64,000 nucleotides of DNA. It comes from JACJWR01 sp963752505. GTDB lineage: Bacteria > Actinomycetota > Actinomycetes > S36-B12 > UBA10799. Every line of letters begins with the position of its first letter. Position 1 is the stretch's first letter. The notes below the pieces were generated by a model that saw only the letters and a program-made list of their open reading frames with translations, made no database searches and had not been told where the DNA came from. Shown here in pieces: positions 52,360-60,875 of this stretch. The position numbers and the translations under genes were made by a program. Location of the stretch: the NCBI GenBank assembly GCA_963752505.1, contig CAVVYM010000002.1, forward strand, positions 62,001 to 126,000, given 5' to 3'.

Positions 52360-53954
52360 CGACCACCCAGCAGGCAGCGCGACGGCGTACTTTCGCCGTG
52401 ATCAGCCACCCCGATGCGGGCAAGTCCACCCTCACCGAAGCGCTGTCACTGCACGCCCGGGCGATCGGGCAGGCCGGGGCGGTGCACGGCAAGGCGGGTC
52501 GACGAGCCACGGTGTCGGACTGGATGGACATGGAGCGCGACCGCGGAATCTCCATCACCTCATCGGCCCTGCAGTTCGGCTACCGCGACGCCGTGATCAA
52601 CCTGGTCGACACCCCAGGCCACTCCGACTTCTCGGAGGACACCTACCGAGTGCTGACCGCCGTCGACAGCGCGGTCATGCTGCTGGATGCCGCAAAGGGC
52701 CTCGAGGCCCAGACAATGAAGCTGTTCTCGGTCTGCGCCAGCCGACAGCTGCCGATCATCACGGTCGTCAACAAGTGGGACCGCCCAGGCATGGATGCGC
52801 TGGCGCTGATGGACGAGATCTCTGACCGCACCGGTCTGCGTCCCACCCCCCTCACCTGGCCGGTCGGCATCGCGGGGGATTTCCGCGGCGTTCTCGACCG
52901 TCGCACTGGCGACTTCATCCGCTTCCATGCCACTGCTGGCGGGGCCACAGTCGCGCCCATCGAGCGCTTGTCCCCCGCACAGGCCGAAGCCGAGGAGGGT
53001 GACGCCTGGCGGGAGGCCGTGATGGAGCACGAATTGCTCGACGCGGACGGCTACAACCACGATCAGGCCGCCTACCTGGCTGAACGCACCACCCCGGTGC
53101 TGTTCACCTCCGCAGTGCTGAACTTCGGCGTGGGACAACTGCTCGACGTGCTCCACGAGTTGGCTCCCGCCCCGAGCGACCGGGCGACCGTCGAGGGAGC
53201 CACCCGCCCGATCGACGCCCCGTTCAGTGCCCAAGTCTTCAAGGTTCAGGCCGGAATGGACTCCGCGCATCGCGATCGATTGGCATTCGCGCGGGTGTGC
53301 TCGGGGGTGTTCCACCGCGGCGATGTGGTCACCCACAGCCAATCCGGGCGCTCTTTCGCCACGAAGTACGCCCACGCCGTGTTCGGCCGCGACCGGGAGA
53401 CCTTGGAGGTCGCCTACCCAGGCGACGTGATCGGTCTGGTGAACGCTGGCGCGCTCCGCGCCGGCGACACGCTGTGGGCCGAGGCACCGGTCGAGTTTCC
53501 GCCCATTCCGTCGTTCGCCCCTGAGCACTTCACGGTGGTGCGGGCCAACGACCCCTCCCGCTACAAGCAGTTCCAGCGCGGCATCGACCAACTCGACCAC
53601 GAGGGTGTGGTGCAGGTGCTCCGCTCGGAGCGCAGGGGCAACCAGCAGCCGATCCTGGCTGCGGTGGGCCCCATGCAGTTCGAGGTTGCCGCGCACCGAC
53701 TCGAGCACGAACTGCGCTCGCCAGTGACGCTGGAAACGTTGCCGTACTCCCTCGCCCTGCGCACCCGCGCCGAGGACGCGGATTCGATCGAACGACGAAG
53801 CGGAACCGAAGTGGCGACCCGCAGCGACGGCACGGTCCTGGCATTGCTCACCAATCGGTGGCAGGTGCAGATACTGTCGCGCGACAACCCACACATCGTG
53901 CTCGATCCTCTCGTGGCTGATGTAGCAGAAGGCACCGTTTCCAGCCCACAGTGA
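52356..53954 (+). CDS. prfC: Peptide chain release factor 3
   Basis: 532 residues from GTG 52356. GTPase motifs: AVISHPDAGKSTLTEA (P-loop), RGISITSS, VDTPGHSDFSEDTYR (switch II) and VVNKWDRPGMDA (NKxD). Length and the C-terminal domain (FQRGIDQLDHEGVVQVL) identify RF3 rather than EF-G or LepA. It recycles RF1/RF2 from the ribosome after termination. It overlaps the ACT gene by four bases. RF3 is not universal, so its presence is of some note in an actinobacterium. Confidence 0.92.
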   Translation: MTTTQQAARRRTFAVISHPDAGKSTLTEALSLHARAIGQAGAVHGKAGRRATVSDWMDMERDRGISITSSALQFGYRDAVINLVDTPGHSDFSEDTYRVLTAVDSAVMLLDAAKGLEAQTMKLFSVCASRQLPIITVVNKWDRPGMDALALMDEISDRTGLRPTPLTWPVGIAGDFRGVLDRRTGDFIRFHATAGGATVAPIERLSPAQAEAEEGDAWREAVMEHELLDADGYNHDQAAYLAERTTPVLFTSAVLNFGVGQLLDVLHELAPAPSDRATVEGATRPIDAPFSAQVFKVQAGMDSAHRDRLAFARVCSGVFHRGDVVTHSQSGRSFATKYAHAVFGRDRETLEVAYPGDVIGLVNAGALRAGDTLWAEAPVEFPPIPSFAPEHFTVVRANDPSRYKQFQRGIDQLDHEGVVQVLRSERRGNQQPILAAVGPMQFEVAAHRLEHELRSPVTLETLPYSLALRTRAEDADSIERRSGTEVATRSDGTVLALLTNRWQVQILSRDNPHIVLDPLVADVAEGTVSSPQ

Positions 53955-54168
53955 TGCCTCGGCGTCGAGCGACCCGGCGCAATCTTGGCGGTTCAAAGGC
54001 ATCGGCAACCGTTGACCGGCGAGTTCACCCTCGTCCGTGCAGTCCCCTGGTGGACTGTGCTGGCGATTGTCGTCGGGGCAGCAGACGCCACGAAGCACCA
54101 CGAGCAGGCCGTAGGCACCGGTAGGCTTGCCCTGCCCGGCCTTTCATCGAGACTCCAGGGAACCCGCC

Positions 54169-56205
54169 ATGGCCTCATTGCTCGACAAGTTGATCCGCAC
54201 CAGACATACCCTGGGTTTGCCTGAGCGGGCCGGTCTGCTGGCGGCGTCCACCAGCGTCGGTCATTCCTTCAGTCGGGGCCTGATGCCGCGCTCCACGACC
54301 GACCAGGCCGTGGTCACCGGAGTCTCGACTGCTATCAACTACGCCTTCACCGTCATGGCCCAGTCGCTGGTGGAGGCTGTGGCGCGACGGGTCGCGCGTA
54401 GCGGTGCGGATGCCGACGAACGCACCACGATAGGGCGCAGCGTGCTGTTGGGCGCCAACGCGGCGGCCATCGGTGGCGGAATTCTCGGGCAGCGGCTGCT
54501 GGCACAACGGAAGGATGAACCTATCCTGCGGGCATGGGGCCGCTCGTTGTTCTGGCGAATCAGCGTGGGCGGGCTTGCTGGCGCGATCATCGTCGGCGCA
54601 GACGAGGTCCTCGACGAGATCGCCGACCAAGGTCACCCGTGGGCGCGTGCAGTGCCGGTGGCACTTCCCCTGGGCGGTGCCGTGGCCGTGTGGCAGTACC
54701 ATCGCCTGCACCGGGAAATGCAGGCCAAGGGCGTCAGCCATGACGCGGTCGGCAATTCGTTGGCCGAATCGCAGCAGGTGGCTGCGGGACGGGCGCTGCT
54801 GGCCGGTGGCTTAGTGACCGCTGGCCTCTTCGGTGCCGCGAAGGTGGAGCGGGAGTTCGCCGGCGGGGTGGCGGCGGTGGTCACCCGGGTGAATCCACGT
54901 GCGGAACTCCTCGGCCGCCCGATCGGACACCTGGCGGCCTTCAGCCTGTTCGCCGCTGCCGGCTACAAGGCCCTGCACATTGTGTTCCACCGGGCGGAAA
55001 CTTCAGGGGACGCGGTCGAAGCGGCCTACGCCTCTCCCCCCACGTCCGACTACGTCAGCGGTGGGCCGCGCAGCGGGGTCTCGTGGGAGTCGATCGGCCG
55101 CGAGGGCCGCAGATTCGTGAACATGGCCTTGACCGTGGACGAAATCGAGGAGGTCATGGGTGGCGAGGCCATGCCGCCCGTCCGAGCCTTCGTCGGTTTG
55201 GAGGCACGTCCGACGACCAGCGAGCGGGCGGACCTGGCCATGCAGGAACTCGAGGCACTCGGCGCCTTCGAGCGGTCCCTCATCGTGTTCATGTCACCGA
55301 CTGGCACTGGCTATCTCAACTACGTCACGACCGAGTCGCTCGAGTACCTGACGGGCGGCGACGTGGCAACTGTCGCGATGCAGTATTCGCTGCGACCCTC
55401 CCCACTCTCGCTGGATCGCACCAGCATCGGAATCGACCAGAACAACGCCTTTCTGCACGCGCTGAAGTGGCGACTGTCAGCCATGCCGGAGGCGGATCGA
55501 CCAAGGCTGTGCATCTTCGGCGAGAGCCTCGGGGCGCTGACCGCCGAGGATGTATTCGCCGAGGAGGGAACGGAAGGATTGCACCGGGCCGACATCGAGC
55601 GTGGACTGTTCCTCGGCACGCCGGCCGCTACCAAGTTCCGGCAGCGGTGGCTCTCGCACCCGCAGGACGTGGATCCCGATGGCGAAGTGATCGAGGTCGC
55701 GTCATACCAGCAGTACCTCGCCTTGCCCGCCGATGTCCGGGAACGTGCGCGCTACTTCCTGCTGAGCCACCACAACGACGCGATGCCGAAGTTCTGGTTC
55801 CCCGTCGCGGTACAAGCCCCGGCGTGGATGGGGCCACCGGAGACTCGTGAACCCGGCCTGCCCAAGGAGACCAAGTGGCGGCCCTACACCACGTTCGTGA
55901 TCACCCTCATGGACGTGAAGAACGCCATGAACGTGATCCCCGGCAGATTCGAGGCCAATGGCCACGACTACCGATCGGACCTGGCCCGGTTCACGTCACT
56001 GGCCTACGACCTTCCGGTGGATTCGAAACGGCTGGCACGTATGGAGGTGGCCCTGCGCAAGCGAGAACTGCAGTGGGCCGAGCGACGCCTCGTCGACGAC
56101 CAACTCAGCAGGGCAAAAGAGCAGATCAATGCCCAATTCGCGAAGTGGGGCACCAGTGGCAGCGTGTCGCTGCCACTGGCGACCAGCGGAGACCAATCGC
56201 TCTAG
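54169..56205 (+). CDS. Membrane-anchored alpha/beta-hydrolase (Abhydrolase_9 family)
   Basis: 678 residues from ATG 54169 (CCAGGGAA upstream). The N-terminal 300 residues contain about five hydrophobic segments (GRSVLLGANAAAIGGGILGQ, SVGGLAGAIIVGADEV). A C-terminal hydrolase domain follows with RLCIFGESLGALTAEDVFAE (Ser nucleophile) and FVGLEARPTTSERADLAMQE. Related actinobacterial proteins include M. tuberculosis Rv1069c. Likely acts on lipid or ester substrates at the membrane. The 214 bases upstream of it hold no gene I can support. Confidence 0.82.
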   Translation: MASLLDKLIRTRHTLGLPERAGLLAASTSVGHSFSRGLMPRSTTDQAVVTGVSTAINYAFTVMAQSLVEAVARRVARSGADADERTTIGRSVLLGANAAAIGGGILGQRLLAQRKDEPILRAWGRSLFWRISVGGLAGAIIVGADEVLDEIADQGHPWARAVPVALPLGGAVAVWQYHRLHREMQAKGVSHDAVGNSLAESQQVAAGRALLAGGLVTAGLFGAAKVEREFAGGVAAVVTRVNPRAELLGRPIGHLAAFSLFAAAGYKALHIVFHRAETSGDAVEAAYASPPTSDYVSGGPRSGVSWESIGREGRRFVNMALTVDEIEEVMGGEAMPPVRAFVGLEARPTTSERADLAMQELEALGAFERSLIVFMSPTGTGYLNYVTTESLEYLTGGDVATVAMQYSLRPSPLSLDRTSIGIDQNNAFLHALKWRLSAMPEADRPRLCIFGESLGALTAEDVFAEEGTEGLHRADIERGLFLGTPAATKFRQRWLSHPQDVDPDGEVIEVASYQQYLALPADVRERARYFLLSHHNDAMPKFWFPVAVQAPAWMGPPETREPGLPKETKWRPYTTFVITLMDVKNAMNVIPGRFEANGHDYRSDLARFTSLAYDLPVDSKRLARMEVALRKRELQWAERRLVDDQLSRAKEQINAQFAKWGTSGSVSLPLATSGDQSL

Positions 56206-56265
56206 GCCACGCCGCCCGAGCCCGAGACGCGCCCGCCCGAGACGCTCCCGAGCCCGAGACGCGAA

Positions 56266-56324
56266 TGCACACGTTTGTTGCACTAGGAGGCCGCTAGGCC
56301 CCGCTAGTGCAACACACGTGTGCA
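56266..56324. terminator. Long inverted repeat between convergent genes (bidirectional terminator candidate)
   Basis: Left arm 56266-56286 (TGCACACGTTTGTTGCACTAG) and right arm 56304-56324 pair over 21 bases with one mismatch (T-G type), around a 17-base G/C-rich loop. The flanks CGAAT (56262) and ATTCG (56326-56330) extend it with a small bulge. It sits between the hydrolase and katG stops, where a two-way terminator is expected. The left 22 bases recur with only two changes at 60113-60134, so it is also one copy of a dispersed element. Confidence 0.7.
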
Positions 56325-56355
56325 GATTCGGCGGTGGGTGGGACGAAGCCTTACC

Positions 56356-58596
56356 TCAGCGGGCGTCGAATCGGTCGGCGTTCATCACCTTGTTCCAGGC
56401 GGCGACGAAGTCGCGCACGAACTTCTCTTCACCGTCGTTGCAGGCGTAGACCTCGGCCAGCGCGCGCAGTCGCGAGTTGGATCCGAACACCAAGTCGGCC
56501 CGGCTTCCCGTCCACTTGACCTCGCCGGTCGAACGGTCGCGACCCTCGAACACCAACTCGTCGTCGTCAACTGGGGCCCAGACGGTGCCCATGTCCACGA
56601 GGTTCACGAAGAAGTCGTTGCTCAGCACGCCGGGTCGATCGGTGAACACCCCGAGTTCCGACTGTCCGTAGTTGGGGTCGAGCACCCGCAGCCCGCCGAT
56701 CAGCACCGTCATTTCGGGAGCGCTCAGGGTGAGCAAGTCGGCCCGATCGACGAGCAGGTGCTCAGCGATCGACTCGGAGCCCTTGCTCACGTAGTTGCGA
56801 AAACCGTCGGCCGACGGCTTGAGGGCGTCGAACGACTCCACATCGGTCATCTCGGCCGTCGCATCGGTGCGGCCGGGCAGGAAGGGGACGACGATGTCGT
56901 AGCCCGCGTCCTTGGCAGCCTTCTCCACCGCTGCGGCGCCACCGAGCACGATGATGTCCGCCAACGACACCGCCTTACCCGACGTCTGGGCAGCATTGAA
57001 ATCGGTCTGCACCTGCTCCAGCACCGGCAGCACCCGGGCGAGTTCGGCCGGGCTGTTGACTTCCCAGTCGTTCTGCGGGGCGAGCCGGATCCTCGCGCCG
57101 TTGGCGCCACCGCGCTTGTCACTGCCGCGGAAGGTCGACGCCGACGCCCACGCAACGGAGATCAGCTGCGACAGGGTGAGGCCCGAGTCGAGCAGGGTGA
57201 GCTTGAGTGCGGCGATGTCGTTCTCGTCGATCAACTCGTGTGTCACCGCCGGCACCGGGTCCTGCCAGATGAGTTCCTCCGTGGGGACCTCGGGTCCGAG
57301 GTACCGAGAGATCGGCCCCATGTCGCGGTGCGTCAACTTGAACCACGCGCGGGCGTAGGCGTCCGCGAATTCGTCGGGGTTCTCGAGGAACCGTCGCGAG
57401 ATGGGCTCGTAGATCGGATCCATGCGCAACGACAGGTCCGTCGTCAGCATCACCGGCGCGTGCGTCTTGGCGGGGTCCTGTGCGTCGGGCACCGTGGTGG
57501 CGGCCGCCGGGTCGGTGGGCTTCCACTGCCATGCGCCGGCAGGGCTCTTGGTCAACTCCCACTCGTAGCCAAACAGGGTCTCAAAGTAGCCGTTGTCCCA
57601 GGTGATGGGCGTGGGGGTCCAGGCACCCTCGAGCCCGCTTGTGATCGTGTCGGTGCCGTCGCCGGTGCCAAAGGAGTTCTTCCAGCCCAGACCCATCTCC
57701 TGCAGCGGCGCATCTTCTGGATCCGGACCGACGTAGTCGTCGGGCACAGCGGCACCGTGGTTCTTGCCGAAGGTGTGTCCGCCGGCGATGAGCGCGACGG
57801 TTTCCTCATCATTCATAGCCATGCGTCGAAACGTCTCGCGGATGTCGCGGGCGGCGGCCAATGGGTCGGGGTTGCCGTTGGGCCCTTCCGGGTTGACGTA
57901 GATCAGGCCCATCTGGACTGCGGCCAGCGGGTTGTCGAGTTCACGATCGCCCGTGTAGCGCTGGTCGGCGAGCCACTCGCTCTCCTGACCCCAGTTGATC
58001 TCCTCGGGCTCCCACACGTCCTCACGGCCGCCGGCGAAGCCGAACATCTTCAATCCCATGGTCTCCATGCCGACGTTGCCGGCCAGCACGAAGAGATCCG
58101 CCCAGGAAATCTTCTTGCCGTACTTCTGCTTGATCGGCCAGAGCAGTCGGCGGGCCTTGTCGAGGTTGGCGTTGTCCGGCCAACTGTTCAGCGGCGCGAA
58201 CCGCTGGGTGCCGGAGCCCGCGCCCCCTCGGCCGTCACTGATTCGGTAAGTGCCGGCGCTGTGCCAGGCCATGCGCACGAACAGCGGACCGTAGTGGCCG
58301 TAGTCCGCCGGCCACCACTCCTGGGATTCAGTCATCAACTTCCCAAGATCCGCCTTGAGTTCGGCCAGGTCGAGGCTCGAGAACTCGGCCGCGTAGTCGT
58401 AGTCCTCACCCATCGGGTCAGCCGACGGGGGATTCGCCTGCAGCGCATCCAGGTTCAGCTGGTTGGGCCACCAGTCCTTGGTGGTGGTTCCCTTGGTCGG
58501 CCATGCTGATCCGTGTGCCACGGGGCACTTGGCCTCGGTTTCGGCGCCCTCGTTGGAGCCAGCTGGCGTGGGTGGGTTCTCTGACATGTGCATCAT
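56356..58596 (-). CDS. katG: Catalase-peroxidase
   Basis: 746 residues from ATG 58596, whose ATG overlaps the furA stop (ATGA). Distal heme site FVRMAWHSAGTYR (Arg108, Trp111, His112), adduct Tyr in GLIYVNPEGPNG, adduct Met in RRMAMNDEETVAL, proximal His in LIAGGHTFGKNHGA. All Met-Tyr-Trp adduct residues and DTITSGLEGAW (the Ser315 region) are intact, so catalase and peroxidase activity are expected. It removes hydrogen peroxide and activates isoniazid in mycobacteria. Co-transcribed with furA. Confidence 0.96.
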   Translation of the reverse strand: MMHMSENPPTPAGSNEGAETEAKCPVAHGSAWPTKGTTTKDWWPNQLNLDALQANPPSADPMGEDYDYAAEFSSLDLAELKADLGKLMTESQEWWPADYGHYGPLFVRMAWHSAGTYRISDGRGGAGSGTQRFAPLNSWPDNANLDKARRLLWPIKQKYGKKISWADLFVLAGNVGMETMGLKMFGFAGGREDVWEPEEINWGQESEWLADQRYTGDRELDNPLAAVQMGLIYVNPEGPNGNPDPLAAARDIRETFRRMAMNDEETVALIAGGHTFGKNHGAAVPDDYVGPDPEDAPLQEMGLGWKNSFGTGDGTDTITSGLEGAWTPTPITWDNGYFETLFGYEWELTKSPAGAWQWKPTDPAAATTVPDAQDPAKTHAPVMLTTDLSLRMDPIYEPISRRFLENPDEFADAYARAWFKLTHRDMGPISRYLGPEVPTEELIWQDPVPAVTHELIDENDIAALKLTLLDSGLTLSQLISVAWASASTFRGSDKRGGANGARIRLAPQNDWEVNSPAELARVLPVLEQVQTDFNAAQTSGKAVSLADIIVLGGAAAVEKAAKDAGYDIVVPFLPGRTDATAEMTDVESFDALKPSADGFRNYVSKGSESIAEHLLVDRADLLTLSAPEMTVLIGGLRVLDPNYGQSELGVFTDRPGVLSNDFFVNLVDMGTVWAPVDDDELVFEGRDRSTGEVKWTGSRADLVFGSNSRLRALAEVYACNDGEEKFVRDFVAAWNKVMNADRFDAR

Positions 58597-59117
58597 CCCG
58601 TTGTGTGTGAGTGGGTGGTTGAACGGTGGTTGGTTGAACGGTGGTTTGTTGAGCGGTGCCCGGTTCGGTGGTTGCCATGCGTCGCAGCCGCCGCGCCGAC
58701 GTCGCCGGACTGGCACTGCGGACAACGTCCCCAATAGGCGACCTCGGCCTCATCGATGACGAAGCCCTGGTTGTCGGCCGGATCGAGGCACGGCGCGGAT
58801 CCAACCGCGCAGTCAACATCGACGACCCGACCGCATTCCCGGCAGACCAGGTGGTGGTGGTTGTCGCCGACGCGGTCTTCGAATCGCGCGGGCGATCCAA
58901 CCGGTTGGATGCGACGAACGAGGCCCTTGTCGGCCAGTATCCCGAGGGCGTCGTAGACCGACTGCTTGGAAATCGTGCCAATCTCTTCGCGCACCACCAC
59001 GGCCACCTCGTCCGCTGTGGCGTGGGGGTGATCCGCAACTGCCCGCATCACTGCAAGGCGCTGTGCGGTGACCTGCAGACCGTGCTCGCGCAACTGATCG
59101 ATGGGGGAGACTGGCAC
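58593..59117 (-). CDS. furA: Ferric-uptake-regulator family repressor (FurA)
   Basis: 174 residues from GTG 59117; TTG 59135 adds six residues. Winged helix includes QVTAQRLAVMRAVADHPHA and KQSVYDALGILADKGLVRRI; metal ligands include DNHHHLVCRECGRVV and a second Cys pair RCPQCQSG. FurA normally represses its own gene and katG. Unusually, the C-terminal 28 residues are a His/Arg/Thr/Ser tail with NHRST repeats (HRTGHRSTNHRSTNHRST) encoded by 15-bp tandem repeats at 58613-58654. The tail's length exceeds the usual family end by about 30 residues and might bind metal. It follows the channel gene in direction of transcription. Confidence 0.9.
   Translation of the reverse strand: MPVSPIDQLREHGLQVTAQRLAVMRAVADHPHATADEVAVVVREEIGTISKQSVYDALGILADKGLVRRIQPVGSPARFEDRVGDNHHHLVCRECGRVVDVDCAVGSAPCLDPADNQGFVIDEAEVAYWGRCPQCQSGDVGAAAATHGNHRTGHRSTNHRSTNHRSTTHSHTTG
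58613..58654 (-). repeat. 15-bp tandem repeats in furA 3' end
   Basis: Three units of the type GGTGGTTGGTTGAAC (plus strand) repeat in tandem, the first imperfect. They encode N-H-R-S-T in the furA frame (minus strand) and lie just ahead of the katG start. Such short repeats can change in number; a change in unit number would lengthen or shorten the FurA tail without shifting frame. Confidence 0.75.
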
Positions 59118-59153
59118 CCTCGGATAGTACGCCAATCTTTGGACACAGTCCAG

Positions 59154-59172
59154 AATCAGATCGGATCTGATT
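59154..59172. promoter_or_regulatory. Candidate Fur box (19-bp palindrome) upstream of furA
   Basis: AATCAGATC-G-GATCTGATT is a perfect 9-1-9 inverted repeat on an AT-richer background, 37 bases upstream of the furA GTG and overlapping the end of the channel gene. Size and symmetry fit the 19-bp boxes of Fur-family regulators, and furA-katG autoregulation is known in actinobacteria. A second arm pair, GCCAATC (59131-59137) and GATTGGC (59170-59176), brackets it. Confidence 0.6.
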
Positions 59173-60043
59173 GGCGTGTCGGTGACTGTTGGGCATCCGA
59201 ATCCCCCGGGGGCCGCGCCACTGCTTCGTCGCTGGCCGCAGGAACTCCGCGTCCGTCCAGCAGATCGTCCAGCGCCCGCTGCATCCGATCGAGTTTGGCG
59301 TGAAGGTCGTCGGCTTCCTGCCGGTCACCTTCCACCTTGCTCTCTGCCTGCACCTCGTCCATGGCACTCACCACAATGCCGATGAACAAGTTGACGATGA
59401 TGAAAGCCGCCACCAGGACGTAGGTCATGAAGTAGAGGTTCGCCCAGCCGCTGACCTCTTGCGCCGCTGCGAGTTTGTCCGGGAGGTTCTCCAAGGTGAG
59501 CATCACGAACAGGGTGACCATGGCGGTCCCGGCGGTGCCCCAGTCGTCGGGCAAAGCCGCGCCGAACAGCCCCCAGCCGATCATCGCGTACATGAAGAGC
59601 AGCACGACAGTGGCTAGCACCATGCTGCCCACCGCGGGCAAGGCTCGGCTGACCGTGCGGATCAGCATACGGGCGCCTGGTAGCACGCGGATGATTCTGG
59701 CGAGCCGAGCCAGACGAAAGAGGCGCAGCACCGTCGCATGCTCGCGGACCGCCGGAATCAGCGCCCCGCCGATGATGATGAAGTCGAAGACGTTCCAGCC
59801 ATTGGTGAAGAACATCCACGGCCGCTTGCCATAGGAGGCAATGCGGATGAGCAGCTCAGCGATGAAGACGAGGTAGAAGGCGCCGTCGAGCAGATCGAGC
59901 GCCGACTCAACGCGCGGGCTCAGCTCCGGATAAGTCTGCGCACCGAGCACAACCGCGTTGGCGACGATCACCACCGCGATGATCATGTTGAACCGGTTGG
60001 ACTCGACCAGCCTGGTCAACGACGGCACCCGATAGTCCGACAC
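59156..60043 (-). CDS. Voltage-gated (sodium-type) ion channel, single-domain
   Basis: 295 residues from GTG 60043 with GGAGG at good spacing; GTG 60049 is the alternative. Six transmembrane segments: S1 NMIIAVVIVANAVVLGAQTY, S4 LRLFRLARLARIIRVL with Arg every third or fourth position, pore loop VTLFVMLTLENLPD where BacNaV channels have TLESWS, and S6 LVAAFIIVNLFIGIVVSAM. A coiled-coil-like tail follows (VQAESKVEGDRQEADDL). The LENL filter suggests monovalent cation conduction, with selectivity uncertain. Predicted to assemble as a tetramer in the membrane. Confidence 0.87.
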   Translation of the reverse strand: MSDYRVPSLTRLVESNRFNMIIAVVIVANAVVLGAQTYPELSPRVESALDLLDGAFYLVFIAELLIRIASYGKRPWMFFTNGWNVFDFIIIGGALIPAVREHATVLRLFRLARLARIIRVLPGARMLIRTVSRALPAVGSMVLATVVLLFMYAMIGWGLFGAALPDDWGTAGTAMVTLFVMLTLENLPDKLAAAQEVSGWANLYFMTYVLVAAFIIVNLFIGIVVSAMDEVQAESKVEGDRQEADDLHAKLDRMQRALDDLLDGRGVPAASDEAVARPPGDSDAQQSPTRQSDPI

Positions 60044-60059
60044 CGGCACCCCTCCTCCC

Positions 60060-60107
60060 GCGGCTCTGCTCCCCCGCGGCTCTGCTCCCCCGCGGCGCTG
60101 CTCCTCC
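60060..60107. repeat. Three 16-bp direct repeats upstream of the channel gene
   Basis: GCGGCTCTGCTCCCCC occurs twice in tandem and a third, diverged copy (GCGGCGCTGCTCCTCC) follows. The unit is not a multiple of three and lies upstream of the probable GTG start, in the leader of the channel mRNA. It may vary in copy number and alter RBS spacing or secondary structure. Confidence 0.7.
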
Positions 60108-60112
60108 GCGAC

Positions 60113-60177
60113 TGCACAGGATTGTTGCACTAGGGCGCCCCAATCGTTCCTCTAGTGCTTCAAACCTGTACCTGTGC
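60113..60177. repeat. Second copy of the dispersed palindromic element
   Basis: Left half TGCACAGGATTGTTGCACTAG matches the element at 56266 with two changes. Outer arms GCACAGG (60114-60120) and CCTGTGC (60171-60177) and inner arms GCACTAG (60127-60133) and CTAGTGC (60152-60158) can pair, giving a hairpin that covers the last codons of the TetR gene. It lies between the TetR stop and the channel start and could act as a terminator for tetR. Confidence 0.65.
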
Positions 60178-60796
60178 GTGGGTGCTGGTCGGATGCCAGC
60201 TCGGGTAGCAGCATCACAGCGATGCGTGTGATGGCGGCCGCGGCCTCGTCCGCGGACTCGCGCCCGGGCGACACGATGTAGCTCACCACGAGACGCAGCA
60301 GCGCATCGACGGCGTAGTTGAGTTTCGTGCGATCGGTGGCGGGGCAGCGCTCGGCAAACCAACTCAGCAGTTCCCCGTACATCTCGGGTCCAATCACCCT
60401 GGTGCTCGGCGACAAGGACTGCAGCAGGCTGGTATCCGCGTCACCGCTGGCGTCCGACGCCAGCAGGGCAGTAACTATCGCACTCGAAGCGGCCAACGAG
60501 ATCGCGTACTCGGTCGCCCGGTCGACCGCCGTGACCGGGTCGTATTCGCCGGATTGCAGGATGCGAATCACACCGTCCAGGAACCTGTCTGCCTCGCTGG
60601 TGACGAGCGCAGCCCCGAGACCCTCCTTCTTGCCGAATTCGGCATACAGTGTCGGCCTACTGACACCGACATCCGTTGCGATGTCCGCCATGCGAACGCT
60701 GCTCCAACCGCTGGCGTTGAGCCGGATGAGCGCAGCCTCCAACGCTCTTTCACGGAGTTCGCGGCGGAATGCGCCGTGCGGACCATCAGCGTTCAT
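60152..60796 (-). CDS. TetR-family transcriptional regulator
   Basis: 214 residues from ATG 60796 with GGGAGGG upstream. The N-terminal HTH reads LNASGWSSVRMADIATDVGV followed by SRPTLYAEFGKKEGL; the ligand-binding domain is variable. It is divergent from the cellulase gene and only 140 bases away, the common layout for a TetR repressor and its target. The 26-bp symmetric site at 60876-60901 is a candidate operator. The ligand is unknown; a sugar breakdown product is a guess. Confidence 0.87.
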   Translation of the reverse strand: MNADGPHGAFRRELRERALEAALIRLNASGWSSVRMADIATDVGVSRPTLYAEFGKKEGLGAALVTSEADRFLDGVIRILQSGEYDPVTAVDRATEYAISLAASSAIVTALLASDASGDADTSLLQSLSPSTRVIGPEMYGELLSWFAERCPATDRTKLNYAVDALLRLVVSYIVSPGRESADEAAAAITRIAVMLLPELASDQHPRTGTGLKH

Positions 60797-60875
60797 CGAC
60801 CCTCCCAGCAATCACCATAGTGCCGTGCCGATCCCCCGATAGCGCCCACCATCGGGCGCAACCCCTTTACATTAT

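Noticed and set aside
53985..54224. Possible 79-residue protein between prfC and the membrane hydrolase
   Set aside because: No RBS, no recognisable motif, and it runs into the hydrolase gene in another frame. The 214-base gap is better seen as a promoter region.
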